Shown: piece by piece, positions 1-5,942 of the stretch
Numbering within the stretch: position 1 is the first letter of the stretch
Layout: the number at the start of each line of letters is the position of its first letter
Assembly (NCBI GenBank): GCA_002347125.1
Contig: DDXG01000173.1
Location: 1-17,480 of the forward strand
DNA: 17,480 nucleotides
Direction: 5' to 3'
Source of the DNA: Phycisphaerales bacterium UBA2266
GTDB lineage: Bacteria; Planctomycetota; Phycisphaerae; Sedimentisphaerales; Anaerobacaceae
Notes under the pieces: generated by a model
What the model was told of the DNA's origin: nothing
The model's input: the letters and a program-made list of their open reading frames with translations, nothing else
The model's database searches: none
Program-made: the position numbers and the translations under genes

Positions 1-47
1 GGAGCCAGCGATGGGACTTGAACCGGCGACCTGCTGATTACGAATCA
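1..47 (-). other. 3' fragment of tRNA-Thr(CGT), probable attachment site (att) remnant
   Basis: Read on the minus strand (47 to 1), the segment has an anticodon loop TTCGTAA (anticodon CGT, threonine), the 3' strand of the anticodon stem, a variable loop AGGTC, a T loop TTCAAGT and an acceptor 3' strand CGCTGGC with T and CC at the window edge. The D arm and 5' acceptor strand are absent: bases beyond 47 do not fit a tRNA. This is therefore a 3' tRNA fragment, the usual scar where an integrative element has inserted into a tRNA gene. The T stem does not pair (GCCGG against CCCAT), as if two different tRNA sequences had recombined within the shared T loop. The orientation implies that the island lies to the right and that the intact tRNA gene lies beyond its far end. 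Confidence 0.72.
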
Positions 48-125
48 AATTACGGGCTAATAATATCAATCTGTTGCGGGTATATATTTTTGTATTTCAA
101 TCGGTTGTGCATGTATGAATGTTCA

Positions 126-170
126 TGAATATTCAGATTATTCCGTTCGCGCTGTACCAGAATTGTACCA
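126..170 (+). repeat. left copy of an end repeat with integrase arm-type sites
   Basis: TGAATATTC lies at 126-134. After 18 bases comes TGTACCA (153-159), and after 4 more a second TGTACCA (164-170). The same elements with exactly the same spacing occur in the same orientation at 17372-17416. TGTACCA pairs next to a tRNA attachment fragment resemble arm-type binding sites of P4-like tyrosine integrases. That role is inferred from position and appearance, not shown. Confidence 0.55.
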
Positions 171-448
171 AAAGAATCTTCCAAAAATGCCAAGGTCCGT
201 GCTGTGCTTCGGTCGTTTCTCCCCGCTCATTTTTGGCGCGAATCAGGGCTGGGAGCTGGATGCCGGAGGTTCAAATCCTCTGGGAGTCTGGCTGGAATGT
301 CCTGGCCGAGTCCTTGCCCCGCGAGCCGTGACGGGTATTTTTCAGCCACTCCCAGCGCAATGGTGTGCAACCGGCTACTTATTCACGCGTGGTATCTTTG
401 AATTCAGATTTGCCGCAGGAAAATTGGCCGCGCTGGTCCTGAAATTTC

Positions 449-477
449 TTGCACGCATATGCGCGGTGGCGTACAGA
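449..477 (+). promoter_or_regulatory. possible promoter of the first Crp/Fnr-type regulator
   Basis: TTGCAC (449-454) and TACAGA (472-477) are 17 bases apart and 60 bases upstream of the start codon at 538. The -35 is a fair match to the sigma-70 consensus and the -10 a poor one. The palindrome CGCATATGCG (454-463) sits in the spacer, where a regulator could act. This is a weak call based on spacing alone. Confidence 0.2.
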
Positions 478-537
478 GCGGGAAGTCGTTTAAAAGTTCT
501 TGAGTTGACCGATCGGGGCTTGCGACAGGAGGCTGAC

Positions 538-1287
538 ATGTCCGAGACGCCAGCGCCGCACCAGAATCATCTCCTGGCCGCACTGTCGGCCGCCGTGCAA
601 AACCGCCTCTTCCCGCATCTCGAAATGGTGGCCATGCCGCTCGGCAAAGTCCTGTACGAGTCCGGCGACGCCTTGCGCCATGTCTACTTCCCCACCGACT
701 CCATCGTGTCACTGCTCTACGTGATGGAAAGCGGCGCGTCGGCGGAGATCTCGGTGGTCGGCAACGAGGGGCTCATCGGCGTTTCCGTGTTCATGGGCGG
801 TGAAAGCACCCCGAGCCGGGCCATCGTGCAGAGCGCTGGCAATGCGTACCGACTGTCTGGACAGCGGCTCAAGGACGAGTTCAACCGCCACGGCGAGATG
901 CTGCAACTGCTCCTGTGCTACACCCAGGCCCTGATCACGCAGATGGCCCAGACCGCGGTTTGCAACCGGCACCACTCCATCGACCAGCAACTGTGCCGCT
1001 GGCTCCTGCTTTCGCTGGACCGCCTGCCGAGCAACCAGTTGACCATGACCCAGGAATTGATCGCCAACATGCTGGGCGTACGCCGCGAGGGCGTCACCGA
1101 AGCCGCTGGCAAGCTGCAGAAGCTCGGTGTCATCGAATACCACCGCGGGCAGATCACGGTGCTGGACCGGCCCATGCTCGAGCAGCTGTGTTGCGAGTGT
1201 TACGCCGTGGTTAAGAAGGAAACGGACCGCCTGCTCACCCACTGCACCCCGGACCCTGCCAACGCCAAGGCAAGAACGGCGCGCTGA
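538..1287 (+). CDS. Crp/Fnr-family transcriptional regulator (copy 1, 249 aa)
   Basis: A cytoplasmic DNA-binding regulator of the Crp/Fnr superfamily. Residues about 20-130 form the cyclic-nucleotide-binding-like beta-roll (RHVYFPTDSIVSLL, VGNEGLIGV). A long dimerisation helix follows at about 115-145, then a winged helix-turn-helix at about 168-205 with LTMTQELIANMLGVRREGVT and the wing YHRGQITVLDR. The length is typical of this subgroup. It lacks the N-terminal cysteine cluster of true FNR; the cysteines near the C terminus (CCECY) are a feature of the subgroup. The effector is unknown. The start at 538 is chosen because AGGAGG lies at 527-532, five bases upstream, and the family homology begins there; the open frame extends upstream to 115 without recognisable domains. 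A paralogue follows 134 bases downstream on the same strand. Regulation of the neighbouring envelope genes is plausible but unproven. Confidence 0.9.
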   Translation: MSETPAPHQNHLLAALSAAVQNRLFPHLEMVAMPLGKVLYESGDALRHVYFPTDSIVSLLYVMESGASAEISVVGNEGLIGVSVFMGGESTPSRAIVQSAGNAYRLSGQRLKDEFNRHGEMLQLLLCYTQALITQMAQTAVCNRHHSIDQQLCRWLLLSLDRLPSNQLTMTQELIANMLGVRREGVTEAAGKLQKLGVIEYHRGQITVLDRPMLEQLCCECYAVVKKETDRLLTHCTPDPANAKARTAR

Positions 1288-1339
1288 GCGCCGGACTGCC
1301 GGCCACTCCTCCGTGCCGTAGCGAACAGACAAAATACCC

Positions 1340-1372
1340 GGCGATCCGCCAAGCTGCTCTATCGGGATCGCC
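1340..1372. repeat. inverted repeat between the two regulator genes
   Basis: GGCGATCC (1340-1347) and GGATCGCC (1365-1372) form a perfect 8-base-pair stem with a 17-base loop, midway between the two regulator genes. No run of T follows on either strand, so it is not a classical terminator. It could be a transcript-processing or attenuating structure, or a binding site. Confidence 0.4.
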
Positions 1373-1421
1373 AGGTACAGTCCTTGTGCCCCCGGCGTTT
1401 CCCGTGTTCAAGGAGAGTCGG

Positions 1422-2126
1422 ATGTCCGCCCCCTCCGTGACCGTGGTCAACCGCTTGCTGCAAGGCTTGCAAACCAAGGATTGCGCAAGGATCATGGAGC
1501 GCTGCGAGCCGGTGGAGCTCGTTTTCGGCGATATCCTGTGCGAGCCCAGCCAAGCCTTCCGGCACGTGTACTTTCCCAGAACCGGTTTCATCTCGCGGGT
1601 GACGACACTGGGCGGCCATCAGCCGCTGGAGATGGGCTTGATCGGGAACGAGGGCATGCTCGGCGTGACCCTGGTGCTGGGAATCAATGCCGCGCCCATG
1701 CGCGCCGTAGTGCAAGGCGCCGGCGCCGCGTTGCGGATGACCGCCGCGCAGTTTCGCCGTGAATTGCGCCAGAGTCCCGGCCTGCTGCGCGTACTCAACC
1801 GCTATCTCTATGTCCTGGTGACGCAGTTTGCGCAGCTGGCGGCCTGCGCCTATTTCCACGAGATCGAGCCGCGGCTGGCATGTTGGCTGCTGATGACCCA
1901 TGACCGCGCGCATGCTGATCATTTCCATCTCACGCAAGCGTTTCTCGCCGGCATGCTCGGGGTGCGCAGAAGCGGCGTCACCATCGCCGCGGGAGCGTTG
2001 CAGTCGCGAGAGATCATCCACTATACCCGCGGCGAGATTCATATTCTGGACCGCAAGGGGCTCGAAGCGGCGTCCTGTGGATGCTACAGTGCCCAGATTG
2101 AGAACTACGAACGGATATTCGCCTAG
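1422..2126 (+). CDS. Crp/Fnr-family transcriptional regulator (copy 2, 234 aa)
   Basis: A second Crp/Fnr-superfamily regulator, paralogous to the gene before it. It shares RHVYFPRTGFIS, IGNEGMLGV, the helix-turn-helix LTQAFLAGMLGVRRSGVT (about 170-188) and the wing YTRGEIHILDRKGLE. The N-terminal beta-roll spans about 20-130. The start at 1422 is supported by AGGAGA at 1411-1416; the open frame begins 12 codons earlier, at 1386, without a good binding site. The recognition-helix region keeps VRR.GVT but differs around it (REGVTEAAGKLQ in copy 1, RSGVTIAAGALQ here), so the two may bind related but distinct sites. Like copy 1 it lacks the iron-sulphur cysteines of FNR. It is probably co-transcribed with copy 1. 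Its targets are unknown. Confidence 0.9.
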   Translation: MSAPSVTVVNRLLQGLQTKDCARIMERCEPVELVFGDILCEPSQAFRHVYFPRTGFISRVTTLGGHQPLEMGLIGNEGMLGVTLVLGINAAPMRAVVQGAGAALRMTAAQFRRELRQSPGLLRVLNRYLYVLVTQFAQLAACAYFHEIEPRLACWLLMTHDRAHADHFHLTQAFLAGMLGVRRSGVTIAAGALQSREIIHYTRGEIHILDRKGLEAASCGCYSAQIENYERIFA

Positions 2127-2272
2127 GCGATTGGCGTCGTTTCATTGGCGGACAGCGGGAGCGGCATGACAAGGTGCGAACCGTGGCCGCGTCTCTGCCC
2201 GGGGGAGGGGCGGCCGATGGACGGGGCTGGGGGGCAACCCCGTGGTGAAGGGGCGAACGCGCGGGATTGCGG

Positions 2273-2803
2273 CTATTGCTGCCAGCCGCCGCCGAGCTTG
2301 GACGTGTAGATGAGTCTGTTGATCTTCTCGGCCACGGGCTCGTAGGGACCCTGGCGGCAGGCCTCGGCGCTGCCGCCCACGCTCTCGAGCACCTGCTCCG
2401 TGTAGATCAGATTGCCCACGAAGTACTGGGGGTTGCTTTCGGCCCGGCGGACCTCGCAGACGATGCCTTGCGTGTTGATGGCCCGATAGCTGGCCCGGTA
2501 CAGGCCGTCTGCGCCACACCGCACCTGCACGGAGGACCTGCCCCCGAGGAGGTTGGCGTTCATGTGCTCCACCTGCTCGCGGGCAAACTGCGCGAAACGC
2601 TGGTGCTCCCTGTCCAAGTCCCTGTCCTGGTTGGAGAGAAGCGCGACCTGGGCTGCCGGTTCGGAAGATTCCGGGGCCATGGCCGTCGCGGGTCCGCCGG
2701 CGCTGTCGTCCGGCCGGGTGGACCCGGAACCCGCCTGGGCGGCCACGGACAGGGCCAGAACCAGGGCCAGGGTCAGGGTCAGGAGGCGGAGTTTGGGGCG
2801 CAT
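2273..2803 (-). CDS. exported protein of unknown function (176 aa)
   Basis: I do not recognise a family. The start at 2803 gives a textbook signal peptide (MRPKLRL, a leucine-rich core, AAQA cleavage near residue 24), preceded by GGGAGA. The open frame extends 13 codons further upstream, which would bury the signal. After a low-complexity linker of Pro, Ser, Ala and Asp (about 25-55) there is a helical stretch (about 58-85), then a compact domain with three cysteines (C96, C116, C149) and many aromatics. An odd number of cysteines leaves one unpaired or available for a partner or ligand. It lies downstream of the VWA-OmpA gene on the same strand, separated by a strong hairpin, so it may be a partner expressed at a lower level. 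Its function is open. Confidence 0.8.
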   Translation of the reverse strand: MRPKLRLLTLTLALVLALSVAAQAGSGSTRPDDSAGGPATAMAPESSEPAAQVALLSNQDRDLDREHQRFAQFAREQVEHMNANLLGGRSSVQVRCGADGLYRASYRAINTQGIVCEVRRAESNPQYFVGNLIYTEQVLESVGGSAEACRQGPYEPVAEKINRLIYTSKLGGGWQQ

Positions 2804-2821
2804 GCGGGTGTCTCCCGGGAG

Positions 2822-2862
2822 AAAAAGAGAAGGGGCTGCCAAGCAGTCTGCCCGGCAGCCCC
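2822..2862 (-). terminator. Rho-independent terminator or attenuator after the VWA-OmpA gene
   Basis: GGGGCTGCC (2832-2840) and GGCAGCCCC (2854-2862) form a perfect 9-base-pair GC-rich stem with a 13-base loop. On the minus strand it is followed by TTCTCTTTTTC. It sits 16 bases after the stop codon of the VWA-OmpA gene and ends just ahead of the ribosome binding site of the 176-residue gene. It could terminate most transcripts and let a fraction through. Confidence 0.72.
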
Positions 2863-2878
2863 CCTGTCGTCAAGAGGA

Positions 2879-3922
2879 TTAGTCGGTGGTGATCTCCACG
2901 CGGCGGTTGAGGTGACGGCCGTCCTCGGTTTGATTGTCGAACTTCGGGCTCAGCTCACCCTTGCCGACGACCTTGAACTGGCCAGTGAAGCCCTTCTGCC
3001 TGAACCAGGTGGTCACGGCGTTGACGCGGCGCTCGGAGAGCTTCTGGTTGTATTCATCGGTGCCCACGCTGTCGGTGTGGCCGGTGACGGTGAACCGCTG
3101 GCAGGAGGAGTTCTTCAGGATGGTCAGGGCCTGCTCCAGGGCGGGCTCCATGTCGGGAGTGATCTGATACTTGTCGAAGCCGAAGTTCAGGTTGCCGAAG
3201 GTGATGCTCTCGCAGGAACCCGAGGCCGGGGCGATGGCGGGAGCCGCTGCGGTGGACATGCCGTAGAACACGTCGCGCACGAACTTCTTCAGACCGGAGT
3301 CGCTGGCCATGACCTTGGGATCACCCACCACGCTGCAGGTGCTCAGGCCGCGGATCTGGGCCACAACTTCCTTGCCGTGGTCCTTGTCGGCATAGCTGAC
3401 GATGTGGATGCACAGCTTCGGGTACTTGGCGTACAGGGCCTGGGCCTGGGCCACGGGGTCGTTGCCATAGTTCGAGTTGCCGTCGGTGAAGAGGATAAGC
3501 GCGGTCCTGCCATGCAGCGCCGCCAGGACCGGATCAATCTTGTCCAGGCCGAAACCCATGGGGGTCACCCGGCCGTAGGGATCGTACCCGGTATCGATGG
3601 AGGCCACGGCCGCGGCCACGGCGGGCCGGGTGAACCGGGTGGGGGCCAGCTCGGTGGCGAAGGGGGCGAAGGTGTTCACGCCGCTCTGGTAGCCCAGTTC
3701 GGGGATCTCGGCGTTCATCCTGGTGGCCAGTTCCTTGGCCAGCTTGAGCTTGAGGCTCGGGAAGTCCGGACTGTCCAGGACCATGGAGCCGGAATGGTCG
3801 AAGAAGAGGATGAAGTTGTCGACATTGGCCGTCATGGTTTGGGCCTGGGCCGTGAAGGCCAGGGCCAGCACCGCGAGAGCGGCCAGCATGGCGATGGAAG
3901 GTAAGTGCTTGCAGATACGCAT
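2879..3922 (-). CDS. von Willebrand A domain / OmpA-like peptidoglycan-binding fusion protein (347 aa)
   Basis: A periplasmic or outer-membrane-associated protein that joins a protein- or ligand-binding module to a cell-wall anchor. A signal peptide covers residues 1-27 (cleavage after AQA). The VWA domain spans about 35-215 with a complete metal-ion-dependent adhesion site: DHSGS (D42, S44, S46), the TP motif (T120) and FTDG (D147). The OmpA C-terminal domain spans about 237-345 with FGFDKYQI and GHTDSVGTDEYNQKLSERR. D284 and R299 are 15 residues apart, as in the peptidoglycan-binding pair of OmpA proteins. There is no transmembrane barrel, so it is probably soluble or wall-anchored. The ribosome binding site AGGAGA lies close upstream of the start. 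The gene belongs to a set of exported minus-strand proteins and is followed by a strong hairpin. The substrate of the VWA domain is unknown. Confidence 0.9.
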   Translation of the reverse strand: MRICKHLPSIAMLAALAVLALAFTAQAQTMTANVDNFILFFDHSGSMVLDSPDFPSLKLKLAKELATRMNAEIPELGYQSGVNTFAPFATELAPTRFTRPAVAAAVASIDTGYDPYGRVTPMGFGLDKIDPVLAALHGRTALILFTDGNSNYGNDPVAQAQALYAKYPKLCIHIVSYADKDHGKEVVAQIRGLSTCSVVGDPKVMASDSGLKKFVRDVFYGMSTAAAPAIAPASGSCESITFGNLNFGFDKYQITPDMEPALEQALTILKNSSCQRFTVTGHTDSVGTDEYNQKLSERRVNAVTTWFRQKGFTGQFKVVGKGELSPKFDNQTEDGRHLNRRVEITTD

Positions 3923-4008
3923 AAAGGTTCTCCTCGTGTGTTACATAGTGTGTTGATCTGGCGGCATCTTCGCGCAGATCCGGCGCGGCCGCCCCTCTCG
4001 ACCGGCAG

Positions 4009-4473
4009 CTATTCCGCCGATTTCCCGTCGCCGACCAGCATCATCAAGAGCATCGGCACGGGCACATCCGCCTCCGGGGCGATCACGGGATGCATGCCGA
4101 TCAGGGCATCCGTCTCCCGGGCCTCCAGGGTGGCGATGGCCCTGGAGAGAGTCATGGCCTTGGCCATGTCGGGCGGGACCTGGAGCCTGGCCGCTTCCAG
4201 CTCGAGCCGCTTGGCCTGGATGGCCTTGCGCAGGAGGAAAAGGTTGTCCGCATAATCGCTCCGGATATTCCGCATCATTTCCTGCTTCCCTGGCAACACG
4301 TTCATCTTGCCCAGGCTGCCGCTCTTCTTTACACCAGCATGTGTCACGCTCAGCGGCCAGTCCATTGCGTCGCTGGTGTAATCCTCCCGGAGGTCAGCAA
4401 TAAAGGAGGCGGCCAGAAGAAGGGCTGTTGCTCCGAGCGCGATGACGGACATCCTGAGTGTTGTTATTGCCAT
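4009..4473 (-). CDS. ZraP/Spy-like small periplasmic protein (154 aa)
   Basis: An N-terminal signal or anchor segment (about 8-26) is followed by a polar, mostly helical protein. The stretch from about 70 to 122 (LLRKAIQAKRLELEAARLQ, then a proline turn and a second helix, AMTLSRAIATLEARET) has the antiparallel helical hairpin pattern of ZraP and the Spy/CpxP group. Those proteins are periplasmic chaperones or zinc-binding accessory proteins that tune envelope-stress two-component systems. This is a pattern match by eye and could be wrong; there is no histidine-rich tail typical of ZraP, so metal binding is not supported directly. The ribosome binding site is weak (GGAAGG about 10 bases upstream, or AAGAAG adjoining the start). 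It lies 86 bases upstream of the VWA-OmpA gene in the same direction. Confidence 0.72.
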   Translation of the reverse strand: MAITTLRMSVIALGATALLLAASFIADLREDYTSDAMDWPLSVTHAGVKKSGSLGKMNVLPGKQEMMRNIRSDYADNLFLLRKAIQAKRLELEAARLQVPPDMAKAMTLSRAIATLEARETDALIGMHPVIAPEADVPVPMLLMMLVGDGKSAE

Positions 4474-4621
4474 CTTCTTTGCCTTCCCAGTTACCTTTGG
4501 AACGTGCTGAAAGTTACCAGTAATACGATCCAGTCATTCACAGCTGCGCTGTCGCGATGGGTTTTTTCCGGGCCTGGCCTCAGGCTGCCAACCAAGCCAT
4601 TGGTCCCGCCATGCCACTTTT

Positions 4622-5455
4622 TTAAAACGTGAGACTCTTTGCCTGGACGCTTTTGACGCCGCGCACGTTCTGCGCGAGTTCGACGGCCAGAGCGCGCTCC
4701 GCTCCGCTCCGGACCTTGCCGGTCAGCGTGACGATGCCGCTGCTGGTGCTGACTGAGATGTCGGAACCGCTGACATTGCTGGAGTAGGCGAAGGTGGACT
4801 TCACCTTGGTCGTAATCCAGCCGTCGGCGATCTCCTGTCCGGCTTTTTGCGCGGAATTCTTGACGCTGGCGGCCGTGCTCACCTTCGCTTTCGCGACCAT
4901 TAGCTGATTGTCCACGGACTGGACGCCGTTGGTGTCCATCGCCAGGCGCCCAGCGACTTCTTTGGCCGCGACGGTGTCGGCAGTGCCGCGCAGTGTCACC
5001 TTGCCCGACTTGGTCTCAACGCTTGTGGCCAGACCGTCGGAGTGTTTGCTCCACAGCAGTTTCGACTTGACCACGGAGGTAATGGTGACGTCGTCAATCA
5101 CCTCGCCATAGCTGCGGGCCGCGGTCGCCTTCGGCGGGGTGTAGTCGGCCGCCACCACGATCTGGTTGTCCACGTCCTTGATGCCGCTGACGCCCAGGGC
5201 GATTTCCTGGGCCAGCTCCTTGTTGACTTCTTCCTCCACAGTGCCGGTCAGTGTGGCTTTGCCGTCCTGCACCGACACGTTGAGGTCATCAGCGCGCAGA
5301 TAGGGACTCAGGGCGTATGTCGTCCAGATCTGGCTTTCCTGCCGCGCGTTGGTGATATCCTGGGAAACCGGAGTCGCGGCGAACGCGTTGCCCATCGCGA
5401 ACAGCGCCAGGATGAGGCCGGACGCGATGATTAGCTTGTTGCCATATTTGTTCAT
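4622..5455 (-). CDS. triple BON-domain periplasmic protein, OsmY-like (277 aa)
   Basis: An exported protein with three BON (bacterial OsmY and nodulation) domains, at about 36-102, 120-188 and 210-275. Each shows the repeat signature of a VKS-type helix, V..G.VTL.G.V, then a helix and GV..VDN. BON domains are thought to bind phospholipid surfaces; the E. coli relative OsmY is induced by hyperosmotic stress. The signal peptide is 1-26 (cleavage after AFA). The start at 5455 is preferred because GGAAGGA lies just upstream and the signal peptide begins there; the open frame extends 20 codons further without a plausible leader. The middle is linked by Ala/Lys-rich segments. It is separated from the CsbD gene upstream by 131 bases and may have its own promoter. 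It probably acts in osmotic or envelope protection. Confidence 0.9.
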   Translation of the reverse strand: MNKYGNKLIIASGLILALFAMGNAFAATPVSQDITNARQESQIWTTYALSPYLRADDLNVSVQDGKATLTGTVEEEVNKELAQEIALGVSGIKDVDNQIVVAADYTPPKATAARSYGEVIDDVTITSVVKSKLLWSKHSDGLATSVETKSGKVTLRGTADTVAAKEVAGRLAMDTNGVQSVDNQLMVAKAKVSTAASVKNSAQKAGQEIADGWITTKVKSTFAYSSNVSGSDISVSTSSGIVTLTGKVRSGAERALAVELAQNVRGVKSVQAKSLTF

Positions 5456-5586
5456 ATTCCTTCCACAGGTAAAAGGGTTGTTCGTGTTGCAGACCGCCTC
5501 AGGACTGGTTTCCACGGACTTGGAGTGGAACGTTGGACCTCCGGCCGCTGGCCTTTGGCAAAACGGCAGGTTTCAGGGCGGAGGCG

Positions 5587-5796
5587 TCACTTGGACTTGT
5601 TGAGGAAGCTCCTGACCTCCTGCTCGGCTTCGCCGCGATTGATGCCATAGCGCTCCTGAACCAGGCCGGTCAGCCTCTGCGCATGGCCTTCGGATTGCAG
5701 CAGTTCGTCTTCGGTCAGCTTGCCCCAGAGGATTCTGGCGGCGCCGACCTGCTGCTTCCACTTGCCCTTGATTTCATCGGCGCTGGGGAGGTTCAT
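5587..5796 (-). CDS. CsbD-family stress protein (69 aa)
   Basis: A small hydrophilic helical protein that matches the CsbD (YjbJ-like) family: an N-terminal DEIKGKWKQ.VG.A...WGKLT.DEL motif and a C-terminal helix ending in a run of charged residues, all within the usual length of about 60-70. Members are induced in general stress; their biochemical role is unknown. The start codon overlaps the stop of the upstream 49-residue gene (ATGA at 5796-5793), and AAGGAG lies 8 bases ahead inside that gene. The two are therefore translationally coupled in one transcript. The protein has no signal peptide and is expected in the cytoplasm, unlike most of its neighbours. Confidence 0.9.
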   Translation of the reverse strand: MNLPSADEIKGKWKQQVGAARILWGKLTEDELLQSEGHAQRLTGLVQERYGINRGEAEQEVRSFLNKSK

Positions 5797-5942
5797 TTGT
5801 TCTGCTCCTTGATTGCTTCGCCGGTCAGCATCAGCAGGAGACCGGCGACAATCATCTTGCTGTTGCCAGGCGTTGAACTCTGGGGGTGATCGGCGTTCTG
5901 CGCCGGGCCGACAGCCGAATTTTCTTCCAATTTCTTTTCCAT
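5793..5942 (-). CDS. small membrane peptide upstream of the CsbD gene (49 aa)
   Basis: A short gene whose product has a hydrophilic N-terminal half rich in Glu, Asn and Pro, a single hydrophobic segment (about residues 30-41, MIVAGLLLMLTG) and a charged tail EAIKEQNK. I know no family. The start at 5942 is preferred: GGAGG ends five bases ahead of it, while the ATG one codon upstream (5945) is only two bases away. The same frame is open up to 6110, but that extension has no signal or domain and ignores the binding site. It overlaps the CsbD start by four bases (ATGA), which strongly supports it being translated. It may tether or partner the CsbD protein at the membrane; that is inference from coupling only. 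Confidence 0.65.
   Translation of the reverse strand: MEKKLEENSAVGPAQNADHPQSSTPGNSKMIVAGLLLMLTGEAIKEQNK

Larger units (their letters stand above)
48..537. other. gene-free left end of the island (490 bases)
   Basis: I find no convincing gene here. A reading frame open from 115 runs into the first regulator, but a strong ribosome binding site at 527-532 places that gene's start at 538, so 115-537 is treated as noncoding. The stretch holds the paired TGTACCA sites (153-170), an isolated tRNA-like T-arm at 265-281 (GGAGG, TTCAAAT, CCTCT), and the palindrome CGCATATGCG at 454-463. The first 130 bases are AT-rich, as is common at the ends of integrative elements. Confidence 0.6.

Noticed and set aside
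265..281. tRNA-like T arm (GGAGG, TTCAAAT, CCTCT) on the plus strand
   Set aside because: The stem pairs, but no anticodon arm, D arm or CCA-compatible acceptor strand can be found around it. It may be a second tRNA scrap or chance, so it is not called as a gene.
115..537. N-terminal extension of the first Crp/Fnr-type regulator to 390 residues
   Set aside because: The strong AGGAGG site at 527-532 and the family's usual length place the start at 538; the upstream residues match no domain and overlap the end-repeat region.
2267..3904. Long plus-strand open frame of 545 codons
   Set aside because: It is the shadow of the minus-strand VWA-OmpA and 176-residue genes, which have domains, signal peptides and binding sites. 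The plus frame is a Gly/Val/His-rich product typical of GC-rich antisense.
4566..4640. Terminator after the triple-BON gene
   Set aside because: The GC-rich inverted repeat there is followed by A rather than T on the minus strand, so it does not terminate that gene.
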